A stretch of 64,000 nucleotides of DNA from Streptococcus lutetiensis (lineage in GTDB: Bacteria; Bacillota; Bacilli; Lactobacillales; Streptococcaceae): positions 434,001 through 498,000 of the forward strand of contig NZ_LS483403.1 in the NCBI RefSeq assembly GCF_900475675.1, in the 5' to 3' direction. The notes beneath the pieces are model-generated. The model was not told the origin of the DNA and ran no database searches. It was given only the letters and a program-made list of their open reading frames with translations. Below, in pieces: positions 8,079 to 16,298 of this stretch; the first letter of the stretch is position 1, and each line of letters opens with the position of its first letter. Made by a program: the position numbers and the translations under genes.

Positions 8079-8810
8079 TTACCAAGGAAGACCTGCTGCA
8101 GCAATTTCAGCTTTTGAAGCGTATTGTCCATTTGGACGATGCCATCTGCCACGAGCATCTCTAGAGTATCCACTAGCAGCTTGTTGTTGTACCTGTTGAG
8201 CCGCTGCCTGTTCTTGTGCTTGGCGTGCAGCTTCTTCGGCTGCAGCTTGTTCTTGAGCCTGTCTAGCCTCTTCGGCTTTTCTTGCTTCTTCAGCTTGAGC
8301 CGCTTCTTCGGCTTCTTTAGTCTCAATAGCTGAAACAACGGCGTTAATACGATTGTTAAAATCACCTTTTTTAGCTGTGTCTGTTACCGCATCAACTTTA
8401 TTTTTAGCATCGTCAACATTTTCACGAGTTTGATTAGCTTCTAAGTTTGCAACAGCAGTTTCAGCCGCTGCCTGAGCTGTCTCTTCTTGTTTTTGTGTTT
8501 CTATCGCAGTCTTGACAGTTGCGATACGTTTTTTAAGCTGGTTTTTGACTTTCTTATTTTTTACGGCTTTAACTTTTTTGGTAGCTAAATCAAGATTTTC
8601 TTGGGTCTGGTCCTTTTCAAGTTGTTTAACAGCTTTTTTTGCTGCTTTAGTAGCTTTATCTTCTTTTTTGGTGGTTTTACTTTTAGACTTAGTATCCGCT
8701 AAAACAACATGATTGTTTTCGACTGATGTTGTTAAAAGTCCTTGGTCTTGAGAGACTCCGATGAGGGCAGTTGCCATTAATAATATGGCGAGTTTTATTT
8801 TCTTCTTCAT
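8079..8810 (-). CDS. Secreted helical-repeat protein with conserved C-terminal RGRWHRPNGQ module
   Basis: Hypothetical exported protein of 243 aa. Residues 1-38 form a Sec signal peptide (KKKIKLAILLMATALIGVS, cleavage possible after VVLADT-type sequence). Two related helical repeats of about 55 residues follow (first around 55-110: KQLEKDQTQENLDLA and RIATVKTAIE; second around 115-170: ANLEANQTRENVDDA and RINAVVSAIE). Then comes an Ala/Gln/Glu-rich linker and a short C-terminal module GYSRDARGRWHRPNGQ ending in AAAGLPW, which I recall from other streptococcal secreted proteins. There is no LPXTG anchor. The neighbouring gene at 8982-9827 is a paralogue sharing only the repeats. Ribosome-binding site AGGAGGAA precedes ATG 8810. 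Function unknown. Confidence 0.85.
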   Translation of the reverse strand: MKKKIKLAILLMATALIGVSQDQGLLTTSVENNHVVLADTKSKSKTTKKEDKATKAAKKAVKQLEKDQTQENLDLATKKVKAVKNKKVKNQLKKRIATVKTAIETQKQEETAQAAAETAVANLEANQTRENVDDAKNKVDAVTDTAKKGDFNNRINAVVSAIETKEAEEAAQAEEARKAEEARQAQEQAAAEEAARQAQEQAAAQQVQQQAASGYSRDARGRWHRPNGQYASKAEIAAAGLPW

Positions 8811-8945
8811 GTTTGATTCCTCCTGAAAAAACTTTGAATGATAAAATTTTTACACTAAAAGAATACCATTTTGGAATAATTCTGTAAATCTCTTTTTAAG
8901 GAAAAATTAATCAAAAAATGTTTGCGTAAAAATACTATAAAAAAA

Positions 8946-8975
8946 CCGCTAGAGCAATCTCTAACGACTTAAAAT
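8946..8975 (-). terminator. Terminator after the membrane-anchored repeat protein gene
   Basis: Read on the minus strand, CGTTAGAG, ATTG and CTCTAGCGG form a stem with a G-U pair, followed by seven T. Confidence 0.75.
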
Positions 8976-8981
8976 AATCTA

Positions 8982-9827
8982 TTATTCAAAACCACAGAGT
9001 GTTAAGCCTAAGGCCTGTGCTTCTGATAAGCTAACTGGTGTAGTGCTTTTTGAGCGATTTAAGCCACGGCAATTTGGATTGAGGTGGTAGTGGCTACCAG
9101 TTCTTGTAATGTAAACTGTTGTGGTATCTACTGGTTGGGCAGCTGCTTGGTTTTGTTGTTGCTGTGCCTGTTGAGCAGCAGCTTCGGCAGCGGCTTGTTC
9201 TTGAGCTTGTTTAGAAGCTTCGGCTTCTTTGGCTTCGATAGCTGAAACAACAGCGTTGATACGGTTGTTGAAAGCTTCCTTTTTAGTTGAATTATTTACC
9301 GCATTAACTTTATTTTTAGCGTCATCAATGTTATCACGCGATTGGTTATTTTCAAGGTTTTTAACCGCAGTTTCTGCTTTATCTTCTAGTTCTTTTTCTT
9401 TTTTAGCTTCAATGGCTGTTTTGACAGTTGCGATACGCTTTTGAAATTTCTCTTTTTTGTCAGCGTCTGTAACAGCGTCAACTTTACTTGTTGCTAAATC
9501 AAGATTAGCCTGCGTTTGGTCTTTTTCGAGACTTTTTACGGCAGTTTCTGCACTGTTTTCAATCTCTTTAGTCTTTTGAACTTCTTTTTTGCCAACTTCG
9601 ATATAATCAGCATTTTTTTCTTTAAAATCAGCCAGTTCATCTTGGCTATCTTTTAAGTCTGATTTGGCTTGTTTGACATCCTGGCTAAGCTGTTCAATCT
9701 TATCCTCTGCTTGGGATAATTCTTGACTTTGGTTACCTTGACTAGAAAAACTAGCAATCAATAATACCGATAAAATGGTAATGGCAAGATTTTTCTTGTC
9801 TTTAAAGAATGTTTTAAAATCCATCAT
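8982..9827 (-). CDS. Membrane-anchored helical-repeat protein with C-terminal Cys/His module
   Basis: Hypothetical protein of 281 aa, paralogous to the product of 8079-8810. Residues about 12-30 (KKNLAITILSVLLIASFSS) form a membrane segment more like an uncleaved anchor. A coiled coil follows (about 35-75: EDKIEQLSQDVKQAKSDLKD), then the same two repeats as its neighbour (KSLEKDQTQANLDLA with RIATVKTAIE; KNLENNQSRDNIDDA with RINAVVSAIE), a Q/A-rich linker, and a different ending: VYITRTGSHYHLNPNCRG to LTLCGFE. The ending resembles small Ada/nuclease-associated metal-binding tails with H-x-H...C and a later C. Probably outside the cell. Function unknown. The gene has its own terminator and is divergent from rsmD. 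Confidence 0.85.
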   Translation of the reverse strand: MMDFKTFFKDKKNLAITILSVLLIASFSSQGNQSQELSQAEDKIEQLSQDVKQAKSDLKDSQDELADFKEKNADYIEVGKKEVQKTKEIENSAETAVKSLEKDQTQANLDLATSKVDAVTDADKKEKFQKRIATVKTAIEAKKEKELEDKAETAVKNLENNQSRDNIDDAKNKVNAVNNSTKKEAFNNRINAVVSAIEAKEAEASKQAQEQAAAEAAAQQAQQQQNQAAAQPVDTTTVYITRTGSHYHLNPNCRGLNRSKSTTPVSLSEAQALGLTLCGFE

Positions 9828-9942
9828 AACTCCTTTATCCTAAAAACTTTGATAATTTAAATTATCCTATTCATCATATCAAATCTTATTTTTAATGTAA
9901 ACCTTATCAATAATTTTTTAAGGCATTTTAGGTTAATTTTGT

Positions 9943-9956
9943 TATAATGGTTCTTA
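9943..9956 (+). promoter_or_regulatory. -10 element directly before rsmD (probable leaderless start)
   Basis: TATAAT at 9943-9948 is followed by seven bases and then ATG 9956. A transcript started at the usual distance would begin at or next to the A of that ATG. No ribosome-binding site is visible and the -35 is poor. Confidence 0.6.
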
Positions 9957-10495
9957 TGAGAGTTGTAGCAGGAAAATTTGGTGGGCGTCCGTTGAAGACG
10001 CTCGATGGAAAAATTACTCGTCCGACAACTGATAAGGTTAAGGGCGCTATTTTTAATATGATTGGCCCATTCTTTGATGGTGGGCGTGTTTTGGATTTGT
10101 TTTCTGGTAGCGGTAGCCTTGCTATTGAAGCTATCTCACGTGGGATGGATGAAGCGGTCATGGTTGAACGCAACCGTAAGGCGCAAGCTATTATCACAGA
10201 AAATATCAAAATGACGAAATCTGAACAGCAATTCCATTTGATGAAAATGGATGCTAATAAAGCACTTGGCATGGTCAATGGGTCATTTGATTTGGTTTTG
10301 TTGGATCCACCATATGCGAAAGAGGAAATTGTTAAAAATATCACTGACATGGAAGAAGCTGGGCTTTTGTCTGAAGATGTGATGATTGTATGTGAAACGG
10401 ATAAAGCTGTGGATTTGCCAGAAGAAATTTCAAATTTTGGCATCTGGAAACAAAAAACATACGGAATTAGTAAGGTGACGGTTTACATTAGATAG
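9956..10495 (+). CDS. rsmD: 16S rRNA (guanine966-N2)-methyltransferase
   Basis: S-adenosylmethionine-dependent methyltransferase acting on G966 of 16S rRNA, 179 aa. Visible motifs: N-terminal VVAGKFGGRPLKTLDG, the TRPTTDKVKGAIFNMI block, motif I DLFSGSGSLAIEAISRG and catalytic motif LLDPPYA. ATG 9956 gives the family-typical N-terminus. ATG 9947 is in frame but lies inside the -10 hexamer, so it is unlikely. It is followed 31 bases later by coaD, the classic rsmD-coaD pairing. Intact. Confidence 0.93.
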   Translation: MRVVAGKFGGRPLKTLDGKITRPTTDKVKGAIFNMIGPFFDGGRVLDLFSGSGSLAIEAISRGMDEAVMVERNRKAQAIITENIKMTKSEQQFHLMKMDANKALGMVNGSFDLVLLDPPYAKEEIVKNITDMEEAGLLSEDVMIVCETDKAVDLPEEISNFGIWKQKTYGISKVTVYIR

Positions 10496-10526
10496 TAAAT
10501 GTCATGATATCCTTGATGGAGGCAAT

Positions 10527-11024
10527 ATGACAAAAATTGGTATGGTGACGGGATCTTTTGACCCCGTGACAAATGGACATCTTGATATTATAGCGCGTGC
10601 GAGTCAGTTATTTGAGACACTTTACGTGGGAATTTTTTACAATAAAAATAAAACAGGGCTTTTTACGATTGCTGAAAGAAAAGCTATGTTAGAAGAAGCA
10701 GTTAAAGCTTTTCCAAATGTAAAGGTTGTGACAGCACATGATTCTTTGGCAGTTGATGTAGCTAAAGAATTGAATGTTGGCTATTTGGTACGTGGAATTC
10801 GCAATGCTAAGGATTTGGATTATGAGGCTGATCTTGCTTTTTATAATCGCTATCTGGCAAGTGATATCGAAAGTGTCTTCTTGTTAACTTCACCAGAGTG
10901 GCTTTATGTCTCATCTAGTCGTATTCGCGAATTGATGCATTTTCATTCGGATATTTCGGCCTTTGTTCCAGAAAGCGTTGTGAAAAAAGTGGAGGAAAAA
11001 TATGACAATCTTAAACGCATTTAA
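10527..11024 (+). CDS. coaD: Phosphopantetheine adenylyltransferase
   Basis: Penultimate step of coenzyme A synthesis: 4'-phosphopantetheine plus ATP gives dephospho-CoA. 165 aa, standard length. It shows the nucleotidyltransferase signature GSFDPVTNGHLDI (the TxGH version of HxGH) at residues 9-21, the RGIRNAKDLDYE block, and the ISSTxxR-type motif as YVSSSRIREL. GGAGG precedes ATG 10527. It lies between rsmD and the sepM-like gene, whose start overlaps the coaD end by 23 bases, indicating one operon. Confidence 0.96.
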   Translation: MTKIGMVTGSFDPVTNGHLDIIARASQLFETLYVGIFYNKNKTGLFTIAERKAMLEEAVKAFPNVKVVTAHDSLAVDVAKELNVGYLVRGIRNAKDLDYEADLAFYNRYLASDIESVFLLTSPEWLYVSSSRIRELMHFHSDISAFVPESVVKKVEEKYDNLKRI

Positions 11025-12087
11025 AGGGATTTTGAAAAAGTTAGGTCGTATTTTATACCGCTTTAAATGGTGGATACTAGGAGTAGTGGGAACTGTATTT
11101 CTTATCTTTAGTTTATTTTATCCCCTCGACTATTATGTTGAAATGCCTGGCGGTGCTTATGATGTTCGTAGTGTTTTGACTGTTAATAACAAAACAGATA
11201 AAGATGAAGGCTCTTATAACTTTGTAGCGGTGACGGTGAATCAAGCGACGCTTGCTCAGCTGGTTTATGCTTGGTTAACACCGCATACGGAGATTTCAAC
11301 GGCTGCCGCAACAACAGGGGGCTACAGTAATGAAGATTACATGCGTATTAATCAATACTACATGGAAACTTCACAAAATACAGCGACTTACCAAGCTTTA
11401 ACCCTAGCAGGAAAAGATGTTAAGCTTGATTATCAGGGTGTTTATGTCCTAAATGTAACCAAAAATTCAACCTTTAAAGGACTTTTACATCTAGCTGATA
11501 CGGTTACTGGTGTAAATGGAAAAACGTTCAAGAGTTCACAAGAATTGATGGCTTATGTAGCAGACTTGGATCTTGGCTCTAAAGTCACTATTCAAGAAAT
11601 TTCAAATGGTAAAACAAAAGAGGTTTCTGGTAAAATCATTGAATTGCCAAATGGTAAAAATGGTATCGGCATTGGTTTAGTCGATCATACCAAGGTGTCA
11701 TCTGATGTCGATGTGACTTTTGATACCAGTGGTGTTGGTGGACCTAGTGCAGGCTTGATGTTCACCCTTGATATTTATGATCAAGTTAATAACGAAGACC
11801 TTCGTAAAGGTCGTAAAATTGCTGGTACTGGTACCATTGAATCAGATGGTTCTGTTGGTGATATCGGCGGAGCAGGCTTAAAAGTTGTCTCAGCTGCCAA
11901 ATCTGGTGCAGATATTTTCTTTATTCCAAATAATCCAGTCGATAAAGAAACATTGAAAAAAAATCCTGATGCTAAGACAAATTACGAAGAAGCCAAAGAA
12001 GCTGCTAAAGGCCTTGATACAGACATGAAAATTGTCCCTGTCAAGAATGTCCAAGAAGCGATTGATTACCTAAGAAGTACAAATTAA
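11002..12087 (+). CDS. sepM: PDZ and Lon-type (S16) membrane protease, SepM-like
   Basis: Membrane-anchored serine protease of 361 aa with its active domain outside the cell. One N-terminal transmembrane helix (about 22-42, WWILGVVGTVFLIFSLFYPL), then a PDZ domain (about 130-200, GVYVLNVTKNS to IQEISNGKTKEV), then a Lon-like catalytic domain with the Ser in GVGGPSAGLMFTL and the Lys in GGAGLKVVSAAKSGAD (Ser-Lys dyad). In S. mutans the orthologue SepM trims the competence pheromone CSP; the role here is inferred. It overlaps coaD by 23 bases. Confidence 0.9.
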   Translation: MTILNAFKGILKKLGRILYRFKWWILGVVGTVFLIFSLFYPLDYYVEMPGGAYDVRSVLTVNNKTDKDEGSYNFVAVTVNQATLAQLVYAWLTPHTEISTAAATTGGYSNEDYMRINQYYMETSQNTATYQALTLAGKDVKLDYQGVYVLNVTKNSTFKGLLHLADTVTGVNGKTFKSSQELMAYVADLDLGSKVTIQEISNGKTKEVSGKIIELPNGKNGIGIGLVDHTKVSSDVDVTFDTSGVGGPSAGLMFTLDIYDQVNNEDLRKGRKIAGTGTIESDGSVGDIGGAGLKVVSAAKSGADIFFIPNNPVDKETLKKNPDAKTNYEEAKEAAKGLDTDMKIVPVKNVQEAIDYLRSTN

Positions 12088-12096
12088 TACAAGAAG

Positions 12097-12131
12097 CATC
12101 TCTTTTAGACTAGCTAAAAGAGATGTTTTTT
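12097..12131 (+). terminator. Terminator of the rsmD-coaD-sepM operon
   Basis: CATCTCTTTTAG (12097-12108) pairs perfectly with CTAAAAGAGATG (12114-12125) around ACTAG, followed by TTTTTT. Confidence 0.9.
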
Positions 12132-12217
12132 ACTATATCAGTTAACTTTTTCTTAAGCTTTATTGTTTACAATGGTTTAAAATGAAGAGGTGGAATACTA
12201 ATAGATTGGAGGAGTAT

Positions 12218-12466
12218 ATGACAAACTGGCAGAAACGTTTGGTGATTGGCTTTAATATTGCAGCCTTGTTTATCTTTTTAGATGTTAGTTTGTTAATTTT
12301 TATTAGATCTGTAAATGGTCATGGTGTTTATCAGACCTTAGGCATGAAGTGGCTGACTTTCTCAGCTTGGGTACTTTGTTATGCTTCCTTATGGATGCTC
12401 CAAGGAATTGCTTATATGTTTGTTAAGCGTCTCTCCTTGGCAAAAGAACAGCGAAATAGTCACTGA
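12218..12466 (+). CDS. Small two-helix membrane protein, function unknown
   Basis: 82 aa from ATG 12218, which follows a good TTGGAGGAG site. In-frame upstream ATGs lack one. Two hydrophobic segments (LVIGFNIAALFIFLDVSLLIF and FSAWVLCYASLWMLQGIAYMF) are separated by a short loop, with a basic C-terminus. I do not recognise the family. A strong terminator at about 12474-12503 (AAAAAAGCTAGA pairing with TCTAGCTTTTTT) follows directly, so it is a single gene. Confidence 0.75.
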   Translation: MTNWQKRLVIGFNIAALFIFLDVSLLIFIRSVNGHGVYQTLGMKWLTFSAWVLCYASLWMLQGIAYMFVKRLSLAKEQRNSH

Positions 12467-12473
12467 GTATTGA

Positions 12474-12503
12474 AAAAAGCTAGATTTTTTATCTAGCTTT
12501 TTT
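12474..12503 (+). terminator. Terminator after the small membrane protein gene
   Basis: AAAAAAGCTAGAT pairs with ATCTAGCTTTTTT (arms about 12474-12485 and 12491-12503) around a T-rich loop. Confidence 0.85.
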
Positions 12504-12570
12504 GGTTGATAATAGATTTGTAAAGGCACTGAAATATCACTATTGTGATGGAAAATGCTATAATATTGCT

Positions 12571-13899
12571 ATGATAGAAAAGCTAACGATTTTACATCTG
12601 AATGATTGGCATTCTCATTTTGAAAACTATCCAAAAATCAAACGTTTTTTTCAAGAATATCCTGAGACAAATGAAGTTATTCGCCTTGATATTGGGGATA
12701 ATATTGACCGCTGGCATCCGATGACAGATATCAGTAAGGGAAAATGTAATGTTCAATTTTTAAACGAGCTTAAGATCGACCTTGCGACTATTGGTAATAA
12801 TGAAGGAATTGGTCTGGCAAAACATTGGTTAAATGAGGTTTATCAAGAGGCTGACTTTGATGTTATTTTAGGTAATCTTGAAGATGACAATGGTCGTCCA
12901 GCTTGGGCTGAGCCTTATAAGATTTATGAAACGAAAGCAGGCACTAAGATTGCTTTTTTAGCTTATACTTTTCCCTATTATCTGACTTATAAACCAGGTG
13001 GTTGGAAGGTACTTGACCCTTTAGAGTGTTTAAAAAGAGACCTTGCCGTTAAGGAAGTGCAGGAGGCAGATTTTAGAATTCTGCTAAGTCATTTGGGACT
13101 TCCTTGGGATAAAAAAATTACTGCTCTGTGTCCCGAAATCGATTTGATTATTGGGGCACATACGCATCATATCTTTGAGGATGGGGCATATCTTAATGGC
13201 ACTTACATGGCAGCTGCAGGAAAATACGGTCAGTTTGTCGGTGAAATTAATCTCAGCCTTGACAATCATGAAATGATTGATATCACAATCCACGCTCATG
13301 AAACTAGTCATATGGCAAGTAAACCAGGTGATAAAGAATGGATTGAAAAAATCGTTTCAGGTGGTCGTAAGCTCTTAGGGCAAGAAATGGTGATGCAATT
13401 TGATGAGGATTTGAGTTTAGATGAGTCTTGTCGATTGGTTATGGATGCCATGAAAGATTATGCCAAGGCAGATATTGCCATGATAAATTCTGGTTTGGTT
13501 GTAGAGCCTTTTACTAAGGACATTACTAAAGATACCTTGCACCATTCGCTTCCGCATCAAATGCGATTAGCGAGGTTAGAGCTAACGACACAAGAGTTAG
13601 CCGAAATTTGTCAGGATGTTTATTCACAAGCTGAATTGTTAGCAAGACAACAAATCCGTGGAATGGGATTTCGCGGTAAGGAATTTGGGACCGTTTTAAC
13701 GAGTGGATTTGCTTACAAAAACGGAAAAATAGTGTATAATGAAAAGGTTACGAATGAAAAGGAAACTGTCAGTCTAGTCTTGGTTGATCAATATTATTTT
13801 GCTCGTTATTTTGAAAGCATTAAATCACATCAAGCTGAGCTGCTTTTTCCTGAATTGCTTCGAGAACTGGTAGAAGGCTACCTCAGACATAAAGAATAA
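12571..13899 (+). CDS. Cytosolic metallophosphatase/5'-nucleotidase-family protein
   Basis: 442 aa of the UshA/5'-nucleotidase superfamily without a signal peptide, so probably intracellular. Metallophosphatase motifs are visible: ILHLNDWHSH near residue 8-17, DIGDNIDR, TIGNNEG, LLSHLGLPWD and IIGAHTHHIF. The C-terminal half resembles the 5'-nucleotidase C domain (MINSGLVVEPF, LTTQELAEICQ). The natural substrate is not evident. ATG 12571 sits six bases after an extended -10 (TGCTATAAT, hexamer 12559-12564), so the mRNA may be leaderless; the longer in-frame start at 12502 lies in the preceding terminator. yutD follows closely. Confidence 0.85.
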   Translation: MIEKLTILHLNDWHSHFENYPKIKRFFQEYPETNEVIRLDIGDNIDRWHPMTDISKGKCNVQFLNELKIDLATIGNNEGIGLAKHWLNEVYQEADFDVILGNLEDDNGRPAWAEPYKIYETKAGTKIAFLAYTFPYYLTYKPGGWKVLDPLECLKRDLAVKEVQEADFRILLSHLGLPWDKKITALCPEIDLIIGAHTHHIFEDGAYLNGTYMAAAGKYGQFVGEINLSLDNHEMIDITIHAHETSHMASKPGDKEWIEKIVSGGRKLLGQEMVMQFDEDLSLDESCRLVMDAMKDYAKADIAMINSGLVVEPFTKDITKDTLHHSLPHQMRLARLELTTQELAEICQDVYSQAELLARQQIRGMGFRGKEFGTVLTSGFAYKNGKIVYNEKVTNEKETVSLVLVDQYYFARYFESIKSHQAELLFPELLRELVEGYLRHKE

Positions 13900-13928
13900 G
13901 TTTTACGATGGATGAAGAGAGGAGACCG

Positions 13929-14450
13929 ATGAGAAAAGATATCTCTCCTGAAATGTACAATTACAATAAATTTCCTGGTCCACAATTTGTGGCAGTTTCT
14001 GATCGTGTCAAAAGCGACGATATCGAGTTGTTGATTTTAGCCAATGAAAAAGATGCTTTTAACGCAACTGTGTTTAGTCAACGATTTTCAGAGATTTTGC
14101 TTAAATATGACTACATCGTCGGAGATTTTGGAAATGAACAGCTACGTCTAAAAGGTTTTTACAAAGATGACCGCGACGTTAAAAAGGCTAATCGTATTTC
14201 ACGTTTAGATGATTACCTCAAAGAGTATTGTAACTTTGGCTGTGCTTATTTTGTTCTTGAAAATAAAGAGCCGCGTCCTGTGAAGTCTGAAGAAGAAAAA
14301 CAAACAAGACATCATAAATCACAAAAACGTTCGTCTGGTAAGAAAAAATCTGACCGTTCAGGAAATCAACATTTTACCAGCCAAAAACGTAAAGAAAACA
14401 AAGGTCGTTCAGACCGTCATCAAAAACATGAACAGCAAAAAGAAATTTAA
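13929..14450 (+). CDS. yutD: YutD-family protein (DUF1027)
   Basis: 173 aa from ATG 13929 (preceded by AGAGGAGACC; an in-frame ATG at 13908 has weaker support). The N-terminal two thirds match the compact YutD fold (NYNKFPGPQFVAV, then LKYDYIVGDFGNEQLRLKGF, then DYLKEYCNFGCAYFV). The C-terminal 55 residues are an extended Lys/Arg/His/Gln-rich tail suggesting RNA or nucleic acid contact. The biochemical role of YutD is not established. It lies between the metallophosphatase and rlmN, a frequent neighbourhood in streptococci. Confidence 0.85.
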   Translation: MRKDISPEMYNYNKFPGPQFVAVSDRVKSDDIELLILANEKDAFNATVFSQRFSEILLKYDYIVGDFGNEQLRLKGFYKDDRDVKKANRISRLDDYLKEYCNFGCAYFVLENKEPRPVKSEEEKQTRHHKSQKRSSGKKKSDRSGNQHFTSQKRKENKGRSDRHQKHEQQKEI

Positions 14451-14510
14451 TCGGCAAAAACAATTTGTTATTCGCCGCAAAGAGAAATAGGAAGGAAATA
14501 AATTTACAGA

Positions 14511-15611
14511 ATGCAAACAGAAACTAAGGACATGAAGCCCTCTATTTACGGTTTAACACGCGATGAACTTATCGAATGGGCAATCGAACACGGTGAAAAG
14601 AAATTCCGTGCAACACAAATTTGGGATTGGCTTTACCGTAAACGTGTCCAATCTTTTGAAGAAATGACAAACATCTCAAAAGATTTTATCGCTATTTTAA
14701 ATGAAAATTTCTGCGTTAACCCATTAAAACAACGTGTCGTCCAAGAAGCATCAGATGGTACCGTCAAATACTTGTTTGAATTGCCTGATGGCATGCTGAT
14801 TGAAACAGTTTTGATGCGCCAACATTATGGTTTGTCTGTCTGTGTAACATCACAAGTCGGTTGTAACATTGGTTGCTCATTCTGTGCTAGCGGTTTGATT
14901 AAAAAACAACGTGATTTGACAAGTGGTGAGATCACTTCACAAATCATGATGGTACAAAAATACTTTGATGAACGTGGTCAAGATGAGCGCGTGAGTCACG
15001 TCGTTGTTATGGGGATTGGTGAACCATTTGATAACTACGATAACGTGCTTCGCTTTGTTCGTACGATTAACAATGACAATGGTCTAGCTATCGGTGCGCG
15101 TCACATCACAATTTCAACATCAGGTTTGGCACACAAAATCCGTGAATTTGCTCATGAAAGCTTGCAAGTTAACTTGGCTGTTTCACTTCACGCGCCAAAC
15201 AATGAATTGCGTTCACAAATCATGCGTATTAACCGTTCATTCCCACTTGAAAAACTCTTTGCTGCGATTGAATACTACGTTGAAACAACTAATCGTCGTG
15301 TGACATTTGAGTATATCATGTTAAATGATGTTAATGACTCACCAGAAAACGCACAAGAATTGGCTGATTTGACGAAAAAAATTCGCAAATTGTCTTACAT
15401 CAACTTGATTCCATATAACCCAGTTTCTGAACACGACCAATATTGTCGTTCAAGCAAAGAACACGTTGCAGCCTTTTACGATGTTCTTAAGAAAAATGGT
15501 GTTAACTGTGTCGTTCGTCAAGAACACGGAACTGATATTGATGCCGCTTGTGGCCAATTGCGTTCAAATACAATGAAACGTGACCGCCAAAAAGCTGCTA
15601 AAGCAAAATAA
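14511..15611 (+). CDS. rlmN: Dual-specificity 23S rRNA A2503 / tRNA A37 C2-methyltransferase
   Basis: Radical-SAM methyltransferase of 366 aa that makes 2-methyladenosine in 23S rRNA (A2503) and some tRNAs. The Fe-S cluster motif CxxxCxxC is present as [12 protein letters not shown] around residue 120-131. The conserved [15 protein letters not shown] and the catalytic Cys near the C-terminus ([11 protein letters not shown]) are present. The ATG at 14511 is preceded by AGGAAGGAAA; ATG 14532 is an alternative. A VanZ-like gene follows by nine bases. Confidence 0.95.
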   Translation: MQTETKDMKPSIYGLTRDELIEWAIEHGEKKFRATQIWDWLYRKRVQSFEEMTNISKDFIAILNENFCVNPLKQRVVQEASDGTVKYLFELPDGMLIETVLMRQHYGLSVCVTSQVGCNIGCSFCASGLIKKQRDLTSGEITSQIMMVQKYFDERGQDERVSHVVVMGIGEPFDNYDNVLRFVRTINNDNGLAIGARHITISTSGLAHKIREFAHESLQVNLAVSLHAPNNELRSQIMRINRSFPLEKLFAAIEYYVETTNRRVTFEYIMLNDVNDSPENAQELADLTKKIRKLSYINLIPYNPVSEHDQYCRSSKEHVAAFYDVLKKNGVNCVVRQEHGTDIDAACGQLRSNTMKRDRQKAAKAK

Positions 15612-15620
15612 GAAGGTAAT

Positions 15621-16127
15621 ATGAGAGAGCTATTTGATGAAGAACTTGAGTTGACAAGCTTAGGGCGTAAAGTAGCCCTAACTTTGGTGGGGATTTACAT
15701 CCTTTGCCTTTGTTTCTTGTGCTTTAGTCCGCAACCTTTTAACATCGATGGGGTTGAGACACCCAATATCATTTATTATGGACGTTTGCGTTTGCTTTTG
15801 GTGCCGTTTAATAGTTTGGTTGGTATCGGTCAGCTAGACAGTGTCTTTGAAGTATTTTGGGTATTTGCGCAAAATGTCACCAATATATTTCTTATCTTTC
15901 CTTTGATGTTGGGATTGATTTGGATTTTTCCAAAACTTCGTCAGTGGATGCGAGCTTGGCTGTTAGCCTTTGGAATCAGCCTAACAATTGAAACAACTCA
16001 GCTGCTTGTCGATTTACTTTATAATGCTAATCGAGTCTTTGAAATTGATGACTTATGGACCAACTCCTTAGGCGGTCTTCTAGCTCTGTGGCTTTACTCA
16101 GCAATTTATCAAAAATTTCATAAATAA
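15621..16127 (+). CDS. VanZ-like family membrane protein
   Basis: 168 aa with about four membrane helices (ALTLVGIYILCLCFLCFS; FEVFWVFAQNVTNIFLIFP; WMRAWLLAFGISLTIETTQL; LGGLLALWLYSAIY). The VanZ signature E-T-x-Q (IETTQLLVDLLY) followed by R-x-F-E-I-D-D-L-W-T-N is visible. VanZ relatives are linked to teicoplanin tolerance and envelope properties, but the biochemical role is unknown. It is tightly coupled to rlmN, and a hairpin with T-run (AAAGGTTGGG with CCCGATCTTT, 16129-16157) ends the operon. Confidence 0.88.
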   Translation: MRELFDEELELTSLGRKVALTLVGIYILCLCFLCFSPQPFNIDGVETPNIIYYGRLRLLLVPFNSLVGIGQLDSVFEVFWVFAQNVTNIFLIFPLMLGLIWIFPKLRQWMRAWLLAFGISLTIETTQLLVDLLYNANRVFEIDDLWTNSLGGLLALWLYSAIYQKFHK

Positions 16128-16128
16128 T

Positions 16129-16158
16129 GAAAGGTTGGGTTTTCCCGATCTTTTTTTG
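16129..16158 (+). terminator. Terminator after the VanZ-like gene
   Basis: AAAGGTTGGG pairs (with G-U) with CCCGATCTTT, followed by seven T. Confidence 0.75.
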
Positions 16159-16195
16159 TATACGTAAAGAAGTGATTTGAAAACTTTTCAAAAAA

Positions 16196-16221
16196 CATGA
16201 CAAAAGTCATGTGTTGTCATG
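16196..16221 (+). promoter_or_regulatory. Inverted-repeat operator candidate before the ABC/two-component cluster
   Basis: CATGACAA (16196-16203) and TTGTCATG (16214-16221) form a perfect inverted repeat, with a third half-site GTCATG (16206-16211) between them. A response regulator of the NarL/LuxR type is encoded in the broken cluster downstream, so this could have been its binding site. This is inference only. Confidence 0.45.
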
Positions 16222-16298
16222 ATATTATGAGCTAAAAAAATCTGTGTTATTTTTCTAAAATTAAATCATCGAATGAAGATAAAAATGGAGATGTTAAG

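Noticed and set aside
8079..9827. Toxin-antitoxin or defence pair
   Set aside because: Both products carry export signals or anchors and share repeats; nothing resembles toxin or antitoxin folds.
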